From a virus, in the IMG/VR virus record IMGVR_UViG_3300025818_000196, positions 1 to 23,540 of that record: DNA of 23,540 bases; one strand, written 5' to 3'. The translations under genes and the position numbers were made by a program. The first letter of the stretch is position 1. Each line of letters begins with the position of its first letter. The notes below the pieces were generated by a model. The model worked only from the letters and a program-made list of their open reading frames with translations, searched no databases and had not been told where the DNA came from. Below, one piece after another: positions 5,788 to 15,329 of this stretch.

Positions 5788-8628
5788 ACGCTCCCGCAGC
5801 GATGGATATTCCATCAGCAATGCGTTGCGGCCTATTTCTTTGTAGCCATTTGCAACATTCCGCAACACAGTCAGCTTGTCCTCTTTCAATTCAAGACTGT
5901 TATATGCGTCCGAATAAATAGTCATCTCCATTGCCTCAAGAAACGACGGCTTGCCCGGCACCTTCTTATTCATCGCCTCAATCATGTAGTTGTATTGCTC
6001 TGCATTAAGCAAAACACCGCTGATCTTCTTGCTCGGCATTGCAATGCCGTCACCCAAAGACATCAGCTCTTTATCGACGCCAGCATACTTAGAATTGGTG
6101 ATGCGGATCGGCGACCACATCTCGTAGTTTAGGCCATCACCCTGCGTGCGCTTCTCGCCCCACAAGTTGAGGGATGGCGGCACCTTGTCACTGAACAGCG
6201 GGTTACGCGCATACGCTTTTTGCAGGGCAGTGTAAAAACCCTGCATGAATGGCGGCAGCTCGGTGATGGGTACGCCGGCAAGGTCACCCGCTGGCAGCAT
6301 CGTGTTGGATGCGTATGGATCCAGACGCCGCTCAATGGTTGCACCCATAGAGGACACAGTCGGCAGGGCAGACAACCCGGCAGTCGTGAGGCGCTCAGTC
6401 ATGAACCGTTGAAGTTTTTCAAACTTCATCTCATTGTCGGTGCCGCTCAACAGCGCAGCCAGCTCAGACGCGCCTTGAAGGAACGGCATTTCCATCGCGT
6501 AATTGTAAAGGCCCAACCCACCAGCGGTGGCCACGCGCGTGATGCCATCCATATCTTCTTCATGCTGCGCGTAATATGCAAAGTCGGCAGACATTGCCAG
6601 CATGCCGGACAGCGGGTCTAGACGCGAATAGGTGACGCCTTTGTATTCACCATTATCCATTCGGATATTAATTGTGTACGGCTTGATGCCCAGACGGTCC
6701 ATAGCCTGACGCGCCTGCGGGTCTGTCGGACCCGCGCCCATAATGATGACATCATTGCGCGGCCCAGATAGGCCGGCAGACATATAGGCAAAGCTGGCCA
6801 TAATCCCACTGCCCAGCGTAAACTTGGCGAGTGCCATATCTGCCCGGCGGCCACCTGCTCTTACATCTGCGATAAATTTAGGGTGTGCCATAACTAAAGG
6901 CGATCTGGCTCCAACCTCTTTGACCACATTGGTCGGTGTCCTGAAGAACGGCACGCCAAAAATTTTGACCGCAGGGTGGCTCATTGCCCCCTGCGCGCTT
7001 CCCAGCCAGCCATCCAAATCACCTTGAAAAGTTAGCTCACGCGCCGCCTCTCCGGCTGTCTCCATCACTGTGTCTGGCGGGTCGTTCAGGATCCGCGCGT
7101 GTTCCGCTGCGGCTGCTGCGTTGGCTTCCTCTGCGGTCTTGCCGCCCAGCATCATCTCGTCATACAGCGCCAGCGAACGGGACAGCGCCTGCTTCTTCAC
7201 CGACGCGCGGTAGGCGATGCCCTTGAAAAACTCATCCTCCGCCAACAGGAAGCGGCCAGACATGCGCACCGCAGTGCCGAGTGTGTTAACAGCTCCGGCG
7301 CTGTAATTGCCGTCCCGGAATTGTCTGAAGATCTCGGTCATGTCGCCAGTCGTGCCAATGGCGCGCCGGTTGCGGACATCGATCTTGGATGAAAACTTGG
7401 AGACAACGTCGCCCGGCTCTTCTGTTACAAAAGACTTGCCGGCCACGATCAGCGCGTCATTGAAGCTGGCCCTGATGCTGTCGAGCTGGATCAGCCCCTC
7501 GCGCACATAGACGCGCTCTGGGCCGCCAATGCCAAGCGATGTGCGTGCAGCGCCAATGCCACCAGCCAGCATTTCCTCGACGCCCTTATACATGCTGAAC
7601 ATGCCATTGCCGGCCACGTTCACCATATGCGTCGTGGGCGCAGACAGAATGGAATTGATGTAGATCTCGGTCAGGACATCGCCGCCCTTGCTAAACAGAC
7701 CCTGCACCACCTGTGGGCGGGACGCCGCTGGGATGGCAAGGTACATCTCGCCGAGATGCTCAACATCGACGCCCTCTTGCTCCAAGATCTTCATCAGCTC
7801 ATCGCCGCGCCGCACATCGACGCCGACCTTCTGTGCCTGCTGCATAGCGTAAAGCAAGCGCCCGGCCTCACTGGTTGAGCCTGACAGATTGGAGTATAGC
7901 GTGAACTCCATCGTCATATATTGCGCGGCATTGGCAAAGAGCTTGCGGCGCGTCTCAGGGTCACTAGCAGCTTGTGCATCCTCAAACGCCTTGGCTGTCT
8001 GCCGCGTCAGATCTCGCGCCAAGATGAGGCCAGCCAGCACATCCTCTGCCGTCTCGCCTTTGCCGGGTTCGCGTGTCAGCCACTTTTGCAGGACGCGGTC
8101 GGTGCCTTGCTGCTCGGCCAACTCAAGCAGGCTGTCATAGTTGAGTGTGCCGCGACGTGCGCTCTCGAACAGATCCTTGTTCAGGTTCTTGACCTGCTGC
8201 ATGTAGCCGGCGAGATCAAAGTCGCCAGACGCAGTCATGATGGCCGGCAGGTTCAAGCCCTTGGTGTAGTCACTTTCGAGGATCTCATCCAGAGCCGCAA
8301 TGTCTGCCGGATCTGCCTGACGCACCACAGTAGCGCCGCCGATGGTTTGCACTGGCTCTGCCGGCACACCCGGCGTCATGCGCTTCTCAGCCGCTTTGAC
8401 ACGCTCCTTGGCCTTGCCCATCAGCTTGCCGCCAAGCGCGAACACATCATCAAGACCCGCCACCTGCACAGGCTCTGCCTCTGTGGTGGCAATAGGCTCC
8501 GCGCCCTCAATAGCCTCAATGGCTGGCGGCGTCTCTGCCTGCGGCACGTCACCGGGCGCAACCATAGACTGCTGCTCCAGCTCCGCAGCAATCTGCATCT
8601 CGTCCAGATCTTCAGTGATGCGCGCCAT
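5770..8628 (-). CDS. Large internal virion protein (DNA ejection machinery)
   Basis: 952 residues, the longest product in the window. It is mainly alpha-helical, with an acidic Pro/Ala-rich N-terminus (1-60), long helical regions, and amphipathic or hydrophobic Gly/Ala/Met-rich stretches such as GSGIMASFAYMSAGLSG that could insert into membrane during DNA delivery. There is no lytic transglycosylase signature that I recognise. The ATG shares a base with the stop of the gene before it (TAATG). Position after tail tube A/B and two helical proteins, and before the tail fibre, matches the large internal core protein slot (T7 gp15/gp16). The protein is much shorter than T7 gp16 (about 1,300 residues). 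Function is by synteny and composition. Confidence 0.75.
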   Translation of the reverse strand: MARITEDLDEMQIAAELEQQSMVAPGDVPQAETPPAIEAIEGAEPIATTEAEPVQVAGLDDVFALGGKLMGKAKERVKAAEKRMTPGVPAEPVQTIGGATVVRQADPADIAALDEILESDYTKGLNLPAIMTASGDFDLAGYMQQVKNLNKDLFESARRGTLNYDSLLELAEQQGTDRVLQKWLTREPGKGETAEDVLAGLILARDLTRQTAKAFEDAQAASDPETRRKLFANAAQYMTMEFTLYSNLSGSTSEAGRLLYAMQQAQKVGVDVRRGDELMKILEQEGVDVEHLGEMYLAIPAASRPQVVQGLFSKGGDVLTEIYINSILSAPTTHMVNVAGNGMFSMYKGVEEMLAGGIGAARTSLGIGGPERVYVREGLIQLDSIRASFNDALIVAGKSFVTEEPGDVVSKFSSKIDVRNRRAIGTTGDMTEIFRQFRDGNYSAGAVNTLGTAVRMSGRFLLAEDEFFKGIAYRASVKKQALSRSLALYDEMMLGGKTAEEANAAAAAEHARILNDPPDTVMETAGEAARELTFQGDLDGWLGSAQGAMSHPAVKIFGVPFFRTPTNVVKEVGARSPLVMAHPKFIADVRAGGRRADMALAKFTLGSGIMASFAYMSAGLSGPRNDVIIMGAGPTDPQARQAMDRLGIKPYTINIRMDNGEYKGVTYSRLDPLSGMLAMSADFAYYAQHEEDMDGITRVATAGGLGLYNYAMEMPFLQGASELAALLSGTDNEMKFEKLQRFMTERLTTAGLSALPTVSSMGATIERRLDPYASNTMLPAGDLAGVPITELPPFMQGFYTALQKAYARNPLFSDKVPPSLNLWGEKRTQGDGLNYEMWSPIRITNSKYAGVDKELMSLGDGIAMPSKKISGVLLNAEQYNYMIEAMNKKVPGKPSFLEAMEMTIYSDAYNSLELKEDKLTVLRNVANGYKEIGRNALLMEYPSLRERVLKRQ

Positions 8629-9152
8629 TATTTAGCCCCTTTTGTTTTCTTTGCTGCCTTTTTTGCGGCGGCCTTTGGGACTGCTTTGGCAACACCAACA
8701 GCACCCGGCAGGCCAGTGACCTCGCCGACCATTGCTGCGTCCTTCATCAGGAATTTGTATTGCTCTGGGATGTCGAGCTTATCGATCTCACCAAAAGCAT
8801 ACTCGCGCCACGCCTCAGTGCCGTACTGCGCCTTGAACTCATCCGCAAATGATTGCAGCTCTGGCCCCGCCGCCATAGACAAAAGATCTGGCACCAGCCC
8901 GGCAATGCCGCTAAGGCCGCCCACCCCTAGACCGCCAACAGTGGCAGCGCCAGCGCCGGCAACCTTTGCCGGGTCGCCAGTCACGCCCAGCTCACGCATC
9001 GTCGGCGCATCGCCCTCAGTGTAAAAACCTTGCGCCTCTGGGATGAACACCTCGGAGTAGGTCATGCCGTCATCGCCGACAGTGGTTTGCAGCTTCACGC
9101 CACTCTCCAGCGCAAGCTGCGTGTTCAGCATTTCTTTTTCTAGCTGGTTCAT
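8628..9152 (-). CDS. Probable internal virion protein, Gly-rich with Lys/Ala-rich tail
   Basis: 174 residues. The centre (about 62-95) is a Gly/Ala/Leu-rich hydrophobic stretch (VGGLGVGGLSGIAGLVPDLL) that could be a membrane-active hairpin. Residues 100-130 are helical and charged, and the C-terminus is a Lys/Ala-rich basic tail (PKAAAKKAAKKTKGAK) suited to binding DNA or acidic membrane. Start ATG overlaps the previous stop as ATGA and its own stop overlaps the next ATG, so it is translated in the same coupled set as the ejection proteins. I do not recognise the family. Confidence 0.7.
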   Translation of the reverse strand: MNQLEKEMLNTQLALESGVKLQTTVGDDGMTYSEVFIPEAQGFYTEGDAPTMRELGVTGDPAKVAGAGAATVGGLGVGGLSGIAGLVPDLLSMAAGPELQSFADEFKAQYGTEAWREYAFGEIDKLDIPEQYKFLMKDAAMVGEVTGLPGAVGVAKAVPKAAAKKAAKKTKGAK

Positions 9153-10852
9153 TGCGTTGCCCCCAGCGTCGCGTTGATCTCATCAATTCTGTTGAGATTT
9201 TCCATAAATTTATCGTGTTTATGATTGGGGTTGCGCTTGCCTTCTGCCAAGGAAGCAGCCACGACTGCCGCCCTGTCGTCCCTATCAACGCCTACCAAAA
9301 TGTCGCTGAATACTTTGTTGACGCTATTTTTCAAGGTGGAAAGCTCACCCTTAAGCGCCTTTTGAGCGTTACCTTTGGCGATAAATGCTTCGGCAAGAGC
9401 AATGCGATCAACATTTGGATCTGCGCGCTCCGCTTTGATCAACTCGGACTGGAACCGCGCGACAGTCTGCATCGCCTCGGCACGCAGCCCGCCCTCATCA
9501 ATAACAAACATGCCACTGTCTGGGATGCCAAACTCGGCGCGCACCAACCGCATCGCGTCCTGATGCTCGGCGTTGTTTTGCGATTGTAGCGCACTAAAGA
9601 ACGTGCCAGACGATGTCTTGCTGAGACGCCGGCTATTGATGGCGTTTAGGATCATGTCCTCAGTCAGCTCACCTCTGGTGGAGGCAAGCTGCAAGTCATA
9701 CACGGTCTGCAAATCGTCGGTGCCGCCAGTTGCGAAGAAGGCATCGTAGTACGACTTGGCCTTGTCAGGATCTAGATCGTTCAAGGCCGTGTAGACGCGC
9801 ATCGCGTCGTCTTGGTTGCCAGTCCGCAAAACCTCATTGAACTCGCCGACAAGGCGGGTGATTTCTGCTTTGTTTTCTCGCTCGGTCACAGCCTCTTGCT
9901 GCGACAGGCGCGAATAGTAATCGCTCTCAGCTTGATTGATTGCTTTGAACGCATCACGCCTTTGCTCAGGCGTCATCAGCGCCATCACATTTTTGACGGC
10001 AACATCCTCAACCTTGCCGTCAATCCACTGCTGCCGGTGCTTCATCGGATCTTGCGCCGCCCAGTCTGTGACAACACCCACAAGCGCCTTATCCACGCCT
10101 TGGTTTAGGTCGCCCATATATTGAGCCAGCTTAGCATCGTCATCGATGATGTCGGCAAGCTGTATAATTTTCTGACGCTCAGACGTGACAATGTTGACAA
10201 TCTCGTCCGCGCTCTTTGTTGCCGCAGCGTAGACGCGGGGCTGGATATCATTGACAATCCCCTCCATCCCCTTGGTCGCATTAAACTCTGCCGCCTTCTT
10301 CTCTCGGTCGGCCATCAGCGTAGTGTGCGCTATTGCCGCGCTGTTGCCTACACTAGCCAGTGACGCGCGAAGCTGCGGGGCGGCAGCCGGCGATATATCA
10401 TACAGCGCGCCGCTGTAGCCATTGATGATGCCGTCGATCTCAGTCTCTAGCTGATCAACTGGCGTGAAATTAGTTTTGGCGTTGATGCGCGCCGTGGCGA
10501 TCTCGTCGCGCGCTGCCGTCTCAAGATTAACGCCGATGACCCGCAGTGCTGCCTCGCGTGCCGCGCGGTCATAGACAGTGCCAGTGCCACCCGGCATCAG
10601 CTCGGCGCGCTCTTCCTCGCTCTGCATATCCAGCAGCTCTTGCGCTGTCGGCGCATTGGTCGCGCCGTATTCAGCGCCTTCAATCTTGGCTTGTATCTCG
10701 GCCTCGCGGAATGCAACGCTGGCCATACGGTCGAGCTGCTGACCGATAGTCTGCGCCACCCGCGCCTGTGCGCGTGCTGTGCCGGCGTAGTCTACCGTTG
10801 GCAGGCTGGAGATACGCGCCCCCAGCGGCCTGTATCTAGGCAGTCGTGCCAC
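9149..10852 (-). CDS. Internal virion protein, long alpha-helical
   Basis: 567 residues from a GTG at 10852, overlapping the preceding gene by 17 bp. The basic N-terminus (MARLPRYRPLGARISS) is followed by an almost wholly helical, charged protein, rich in Ala, Glu, Asp, Lys and Arg, with heptad-like stretches and no visible enzyme motif. This is the pattern of the second internal core protein (T7 gp15-like position) that forms part of the ejected channel. It ends in ATGA overlap with the next gene. The start is the upstream-most in frame; a later ATG would remove the basic N-terminus. Function comes from order and composition. Confidence 0.72.
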   Translation of the reverse strand: MARLPRYRPLGARISSLPTVDYAGTARAQARVAQTIGQQLDRMASVAFREAEIQAKIEGAEYGATNAPTAQELLDMQSEEERAELMPGGTGTVYDRAAREAALRVIGVNLETAARDEIATARINAKTNFTPVDQLETEIDGIINGYSGALYDISPAAAPQLRASLASVGNSAAIAHTTLMADREKKAAEFNATKGMEGIVNDIQPRVYAAATKSADEIVNIVTSERQKIIQLADIIDDDAKLAQYMGDLNQGVDKALVGVVTDWAAQDPMKHRQQWIDGKVEDVAVKNVMALMTPEQRRDAFKAINQAESDYYSRLSQQEAVTERENKAEITRLVGEFNEVLRTGNQDDAMRVYTALNDLDPDKAKSYYDAFFATGGTDDLQTVYDLQLASTRGELTEDMILNAINSRRLSKTSSGTFFSALQSQNNAEHQDAMRLVRAEFGIPDSGMFVIDEGGLRAEAMQTVARFQSELIKAERADPNVDRIALAEAFIAKGNAQKALKGELSTLKNSVNKVFSDILVGVDRDDRAAVVAASLAEGKRNPNHKHDKFMENLNRIDEINATLGATQ

Positions 10853-11297
10853 CCGGACCTCCTATGCTTTGCTGCATCTGCAAGCCATATCCCAAGCTGC
10901 CAATGGCGCTGGCAAAGCCAGCCTGCCGGGCCGCCGTCGCCTGCATTGCATACTGCTGCTGTTGCATTCTGCCGCCGGCAAGCGCGATGATCTCGCCCTC
11001 CTGCGTCGTGTAAAGCTCCTGTGCGCCCTTGGCGACAGCATAGTCGCGCAACGCCTTGGCAGATCCGCTGAAGGGATCCACGCCGCCCATAGCCGCCTTG
11101 GCGGTGATTGTTGCTGATGTCTGAAGAATGTTGTCCAGAACGGCAACAGCGTTCTGCTTGTATTTGAGGCTTTCCTGCTTTGCTTGCAGTCGCGCATACG
11201 CGCCCTGCGCTTGCAAGCCACGCGCTTGCGTGCTTGCCGCTTGCAATGACATGAAAGCTGACGCCGCCATCAGCGGCATTGCTGCACCTGCACCCAT
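10836..11297 (-). CDS. Internal virion protein, T7 gp14-like
   Basis: 153 residues, Ala/Gln/Met-rich. The N-terminus, AAMPLMAASAFMSLQAAS, is a hydrophobic, possibly membrane-inserting helix, followed by a long Gln-rich amphipathic helix (GLQAQGAYARLQAKQES). A conserved-looking centre (AKAAMGGVDPFSGSAKALR) and a Gly-rich C-terminus follow. This size and pattern, immediately after tail tube B, matches the small internal virion protein (T7 gp14 type) that sits in the outer membrane during ejection. It starts at ATG 11297, one base after the previous stop, and overlaps the 567-residue gene by 17 bp. Confidence 0.74.
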   Translation of the reverse strand: MGAGAAMPLMAASAFMSLQAASTQARGLQAQGAYARLQAKQESLKYKQNAVAVLDNILQTSATITAKAAMGGVDPFSGSAKALRDYAVAKGAQELYTTQEGEIIALAGGRMQQQQYAMQATAARQAGFASAIGSLGYGLQMQQSIGGPGGTTA

Positions 11298-11298
11298 C

Positions 11299-13527
11299 CT
11301 ACTGTCCCGCGCTCACTTTGTAATCGATACCCAGCAGTGTCATTTTCAGCGGCACCGTCTGGCCGATGGTGATCTGCCCATCATAAGTATACCCCAGAAT
11401 ACCGTGCAATGTCTTGATGCCGGTAAATTCCTCAACCGAGCTGTCCAGAACACCGCCGCCAAAATTCCTGAACGGCACTAGCTTGCCATTGATCGTCAGC
11501 GCCTGCGTCTCGAACAGCTCGGCATTCACCTCGAAGATGCGCTTCTTAAAGCCCTTCAGAGAGCCGCTGGACAGGTTTGGCTCGACCGGCAGTGTCTTTA
11601 CCTCTGGGGTGAAGTTAATGCCCACCTGATAGCTGCTGGTGGCCGCTGTGGCGAATGTAACAGTGTAAGGCGATGCCGGCACCGTCTGGTCAGGCTCAAT
11701 GACGCCGTCGCGGATGATCTTGACCGTCTCAGCCTCTAGGTGATCCATCGTGACCGAGCTTGCAGCACCGCCAGTCTTGGCGCTGTCCAGCAGCACATCG
11801 GCGTCGAACAGCTCGACATAGTAGACATCCGAGCCGTTGATGGTGCGCTTGACCACAACATAGATGTCATCCACATCAACGCCGATGTTGACGAACTCGC
11901 CGTCGGTTGTCCACTCTGCCGGCGCGATCACGTTCTGGCTGCGCAGCAGCGTGTAGCACGCGATACTGCCATCATCGCCATTAACGATCATCAGGCGGTC
12001 GCCCTCGTCGGTAGACGTGGCGACGCGCACTGCCATCTCCTCTGGCGATTTCAGCAGGTGAGACGACAGCAGCGAGATCTTGGATGACGTGTAGGCTTGC
12101 ACGCTGTCGCTAAATACGAACTCTTGCAGCGCCTTGCCTTGCCGCTGGATGAACAGCGTGGATCCATCCACGTTCTGCAAGCGGATGCCCGGCTTCATGC
12201 CGAATGCCGTCTGCTGCTTCACAATCAGGTTGCTTGGCGTGATCGGCTCGTCCAGCGTCTGCGGGACAAAGAACTCGGCCCCGGTGGTGAAGACCTGCAA
12301 GTTGCGCCCAGAGAAGATGTCGACAATGGCGTTGAACGTGCCGGTGTCAAGCGTTGCCTCGACGCCGTCATCAGCCAAAGCCTCGCCCGGATTGAAATTG
12401 AAGAAATCAGAGACGCGGGATCCGAACAGTGTCGATGGCCGGCTCTTGGTGCCGCCAAAGAACAGGCGACCCTCGTGAAACGTCACGCTGCGCGGGTAGC
12501 CGCGCGTTGCCGACCAGACCTCCTCGTAGCCGTGTTCACTGTTCCAGTCGCCTGCCACAATGGCGTTGGTGTCAAAGAACGGGATATCTACATATGCTTT
12601 CACGCTTGTGGCGCTGACAAATTCAACGATCCTAGCCCGGCCAAATCCATTTTCAGCGGTAACGTATTCTCCGACAGCGGCAGAACTGAACGCTTTAATT
12701 TCGTAGTTTGATGTTGCATCGGGCGCAGTGTCCCACGCCGGGTAGACAGTCGCCACCTTGGTCGATGCGACGTAGTCCTCGACGTGGCGCTTCTGCCCGG
12801 ATCCTGTGCCGGCGGTGATCTCAATGAACATGCCATTCGGCTGGTCGTCAGCGGTAAAGCTGCTGGCCGCCTTCAGCGTGATCGTGTCAGCGCCGCCAGC
12901 CTGCGCCGACCCTGTGTCGGTGGTGACAGACGACGCGGTGATGGTGATGTTGCCGCTCACAGCAGACGGTGTGATGGTGTATTGTGGGCTGTGAACATCA
13001 AACTCAAACGCATACAGCGGCACATGATCAAACTCGATGACGCTGGCGGTCCAGTCGCTGTCTGTAGCGCCGCGCACGATCTTGGTCGGCGGCATGTCCT
13101 CGTGGACAATGATCACAGTGTCGGCGCTTTGTACCCAATTTATCTCAGGTATTTCATCTTGACCAAACTGATAGATGTTTAAGTAAAGATTGCCAGTGCC
13201 ATTAATATTTGTGATTTGCTGGCCGTTTTTATAAACGTACATCCTCGCATAATCTGGATAACCCTGCATTGGGAAGAACACCAGCATGTAACTGTCAGTT
13301 ACACTGAACTCAAAGGGGATCATCCGAACCCCATTGGCAGCAGTGCTGGGCAGGTCCGAAATAAACTTTGTGCCGTCGCGGCGCTTGGCACCGCCCTGCG
13401 GCTGGATGCTGACGTTGCGCGCTGTGGTCAGGCCAGACTTATACTGCGCGATGTCAGTACGCGCGCGCAGCTTCGGGTCTAGCTCACCGCTGGTGAAATC
13501 ATTCTGGATCTGAATGATGCGGCTCAT
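11299..13527 (-). CDS. Tail tubular protein B-like (tail nozzle)
   Basis: 742 residues, beta-rich. The N-terminus IQIQNDFTSGELDPKL, then YKSGLTTARNVSIQPQGGAK and RDGTKFISDL, is the common opening of podovirus tail tube B / nozzle proteins. Residues near 45-110 (RMIPFEFS, YMLVFFPMQGY) and ARIVEFVSATSVKAYVDIPF fit beta-propeller-like repeats. In T7 (gp12) the homologue forms the end of the short tail below gp11 and carries the DNA exit gate. The gene starts one base after the tail tube A stop. The length is near that of T7 gp12 (about 790 residues), so it looks full-size. Confidence 0.83.
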   Translation of the reverse strand: MSRIIQIQNDFTSGELDPKLRARTDIAQYKSGLTTARNVSIQPQGGAKRRDGTKFISDLPSTAANGVRMIPFEFSVTDSYMLVFFPMQGYPDYARMYVYKNGQQITNINGTGNLYLNIYQFGQDEIPEINWVQSADTVIIVHEDMPPTKIVRGATDSDWTASVIEFDHVPLYAFEFDVHSPQYTITPSAVSGNITITASSVTTDTGSAQAGGADTITLKAASSFTADDQPNGMFIEITAGTGSGQKRHVEDYVASTKVATVYPAWDTAPDATSNYEIKAFSSAAVGEYVTAENGFGRARIVEFVSATSVKAYVDIPFFDTNAIVAGDWNSEHGYEEVWSATRGYPRSVTFHEGRLFFGGTKSRPSTLFGSRVSDFFNFNPGEALADDGVEATLDTGTFNAIVDIFSGRNLQVFTTGAEFFVPQTLDEPITPSNLIVKQQTAFGMKPGIRLQNVDGSTLFIQRQGKALQEFVFSDSVQAYTSSKISLLSSHLLKSPEEMAVRVATSTDEGDRLMIVNGDDGSIACYTLLRSQNVIAPAEWTTDGEFVNIGVDVDDIYVVVKRTINGSDVYYVELFDADVLLDSAKTGGAASSVTMDHLEAETVKIIRDGVIEPDQTVPASPYTVTFATAATSSYQVGINFTPEVKTLPVEPNLSSGSLKGFKKRIFEVNAELFETQALTINGKLVPFRNFGGGVLDSSVEEFTGIKTLHGILGYTYDGQITIGQTVPLKMTLLGIDYKVSAGQ

Positions 13528-13528
13528 G

Positions 13529-14143
13529 CTAGTACCTGATGTCGGCTATGGGGAACTCTTGGATGTTTTGCGATGGTTGGCTTGCGCCGTCGATGTTGAT
13601 AGCAACGCGCATGAGGCCACCGCGCATATTCTCGGATGGCGATCCGTATGCCTTGCCGTGATAGTATTCTGCCTTAGTGATCTGGTCAGTGATCGGCTCC
13701 GCAAACTCTGCCGCCAATGCGGTGCGCAACAGTCGCACAAAATATGGCGGGAAGATGGCAGGCTCCGGGCGGAACTGATAATCGATCCACACCTCTTCCA
13801 GATTGGTGTAGACGCCGCCGGCATAGATCTCAAAGTCGCGCACAGGGCGGCCGCCAACAGAGCTGGTATTGAATACGGCGCGCGGGTTGCCGAGAATATC
13901 GCCCGGCAGTTGATACTTGTATTTCCATTCATTGATTGGCGCATCGGCAAGCTGTGCCAGCTTCACCTTCTTCAGCGTCCAGCTAAATGGATACTGCATC
14001 AGCAAGGTGTCGCGCACATCATCATAGAGGCGGTCAGCAACCTGAGCCTCGTCTGTGCCGGTAGCAAATGAAGAAAGCGGAGTAGCGCCTAACATAATCA
14101 AGGCGTCTGAGCAGATTGATAGTTTGGTATCGCCAGCCGCCAT
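13529..14143 (-). CDS. Tail tubular protein A-like (tail adaptor)
   Basis: 204 residues from ATG 14143. The opening, SICSDALIMLGATPLSSF, and the helix AQVADRLYDDVRDTLLMQYP followed by FSW are typical of tail tube A (T7 gp11 / P22 gp4-like), which joins the portal to the tail. I chose this ATG because GGAG sits 7 nt upstream; the frame is open for another 43 codons upstream, but that stretch reads through a terminator hairpin. A terminator lies directly before it (14155-14189), so this gene is probably reached by read-through or by unseen promoter activity. It is followed one base later by tail tube B. Family confidence is high. Confidence 0.86.
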   Translation of the reverse strand: MAAGDTKLSICSDALIMLGATPLSSFATGTDEAQVADRLYDDVRDTLLMQYPFSWTLKKVKLAQLADAPINEWKYKYQLPGDILGNPRAVFNTSSVGGRPVRDFEIYAGGVYTNLEEVWIDYQFRPEPAIFPPYFVRLLRTALAAEFAEPITDQITKAEYYHGKAYGSPSENMRGGLMRVAINIDGASQPSQNIQEFPIADIRY

Positions 14144-14149
14144 AGCACT

Positions 14150-14155
14150 ACTCCA
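14150..14155 (-). promoter_or_regulatory. Shine-Dalgarno site deciding the tail tube A start
   Basis: GGAG on the minus strand, 7 nt before ATG 14143 and directly downstream of the terminator T-run. It fixes the start at MAAGDTKLS rather than any of the upstream in-frame codons. Confidence 0.6.
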
Positions 14156-14189
14156 AAAAAAGAAAAGGGGGGGCAGCCGAAGCTGCCCC
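14155..14189 (-). terminator. Intrinsic terminator after the capsid genes
   Basis: On the minus strand GGGGCAGC (14189-14182), loop TTCG, GCTGCCCC (14177-14170), then CCC, TTTT, C and seven T. The 8 bp perfect stem, a stable TTCG loop and a long T-rich tail make a strong intrinsic terminator. It begins 7 bp after the stop of the 94-residue gene and ends just before the tail tube A ribosome site. Its place between capsid and tail tube A matches T7 Tphi. Confidence 0.85.
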
Positions 14190-14195
14190 GCCAGA

Positions 14196-14480
14196 TTAGT
14201 CGCTGTCAGTAACAGCGCCGATGACTGTGCCGTCAGACACGTCAACGACCCCAGAGGCATTTGATACAACAATGTGCATCGTCACAGTGCGGGTGCCGCC
14301 AGTCGAGCCGTGGACAATGATCATGTCGCCGACCTTCAAGGTGTCAGACATATCATTGAAATAGCCCGATGCGTCAACATCAGTGTGAGCCTCGGTTGTG
14401 GTGTAGCAATACAGGGCCGGCGTGTTGCCTGCCTTGGACTGGCCACCAAGCGGGGTGAAATCAGCAAGTACGAAAGCCAT
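14196..14480 (-). CDS. Probable capsid decoration or head fibre protein
   Basis: 94 residues, mostly beta-strand (ALYCYTTTEAHT, TLKVGDMIIVHG, TRTVTMHIVVSNASG, DGTVIGAV), rich in Thr, Val and Gly, without membrane helix or enzyme motif. AGAGGGG lies about 8 nt upstream and the gene is 15 bp after the capsid gene, in the same short capsid unit that ends at a strong terminator. High expected dose with the capsid protein, small size and beta fold fit a decoration or head fibre protein. I do not recognise a named family. Confidence 0.72.
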   Translation of the reverse strand: MAFVLADFTPLGGQSKAGNTPALYCYTTTEAHTDVDASGYFNDMSDTLKVGDMIIVHGSTGGTRTVTMHIVVSNASGVVDVSDGTVIGAVTDSD

Positions 14481-14495
14481 TGTCTATACCCCTCT

Positions 14496-15329
14496 CTACT
14501 CGGTTGCGGAGATCTTAACGATCCCCTCGTCATCGATTGCAATAGCGCCAGCCGAGAACATCGAAGACACGAGGAACGACGTTTTTTCAGGAACGTAGTT
14601 GATCTCGCTCTTCTGGTTCATGCCGATGCCAAGCCCGATTGCGTCGCGGTGGAATGCGAAGCAGGTGCGGGTCGATGGGAGCGGCAGGCCACCCTCGTCA
14701 CGATCACCAAGAGTGATGAACTTGAAGCCGAGGAACGTGTCGATCTCGCCAGTGCTGAGAGCCTTCACAGTAGCGAAATCGCTGCTGGTCAGCTCAGTCT
14801 CGTCAAGAAGCGCGGACAGGCCATTGGCATGAATGATCATGCAGCGACCCTCTGCTGGTACGTTGTTGGTGTCCAGAGCCTTCTTGGCTGCAAGCAGCTT
14901 TGCAAGGTTCATGTTGGTGCCGCTGCCGCCAATGTCGGTGCCGACAGTGGATGGCGACGATGCGGCGTTCAGCGCGTCAATGACGAGCTGGTCCATACGA
15001 CGACCAATAGCATTACCGACAACCTGAACAAGCTCACGGCGCTCGTCGAAGTTGACCTTCTGCTGGTTGAAGATGTCGCTGTATTCAGCAGCGATGTAGT
15101 CAGACATCGTTGCAGTGACCTGCGAATAGGTCACGTTCAGCGGAGTTACATCGGTCTGTGGAACCCGCACGGTGGCAACGCCTTTACCGATCTTCGGGAA
15201 CTTGACCTGATTGCCTTCGACATTTGTCCGCTCACGGGTGACGCCAGCCAGAGCGCGTGCGCCCTGATATGCCTGCTTCACCTCGGCATCGAACAACTGA
15301 ACGAAAGCGTTGGAAATGCCTATTGCCAT
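14496..15329 (-). CDS. Major capsid protein
   Basis: 277 residues. The N-terminal part (AIGISNAFVQLFDAEVKQAY, then KFPKIGKGVATVRVP, TATMSDYIAAEYSDIFNQQK, ERRELVQVVGNAIGRRMDQL) is the pattern of the HK97-fold capsid proteins of many environmental podoviruses; residues about 1-40 are probably the N-arm, with a helix near 95-125 as the spine helix. AAGGA lies 7 nt before ATG 15329 (GGAAGGA in full). It has its own promoter, a leader of roughly 125 nt and a downstream terminator, as expected for the most abundant virion protein. No slippery-sequence frameshift extension is visible at the C-terminus. Length is shorter than T7 gp10A (about 345 residues). Confidence 0.88.
   Translation of the reverse strand: MAIGISNAFVQLFDAEVKQAYQGARALAGVTRERTNVEGNQVKFPKIGKGVATVRVPQTDVTPLNVTYSQVTATMSDYIAAEYSDIFNQQKVNFDERRELVQVVGNAIGRRMDQLVIDALNAASSPSTVGTDIGGSGTNMNLAKLLAAKKALDTNNVPAEGRCMIIHANGLSALLDETELTSSDFATVKALSTGEIDTFLGFKFITLGDRDEGGLPLPSTRTCFAFHRDAIGLGIGMNQKSEINYVPEKTSFLVSSMFSAGAIAIDDEGIVKISATE

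Noticed and set aside
7921-9024. 367-codon plus-strand ORF opposite the internal virion genes
   Set aside because: It covers the junction of two coupled minus-strand genes and has no recognisable domain or start signal.
14144-14272. Upstream extension of tail tube A by 43 codons
   Set aside because: It would be translated through the terminator hairpin, reads like non-coding sequence, and lacks a ribosome site; the site before ATG 14143 is good.
14440-14520. Frameshifted capsid extension as in T7 10B
   Set aside because: No slippery heptamer near the capsid stop, and the next gene has its own AGAGGGG site and ATG.
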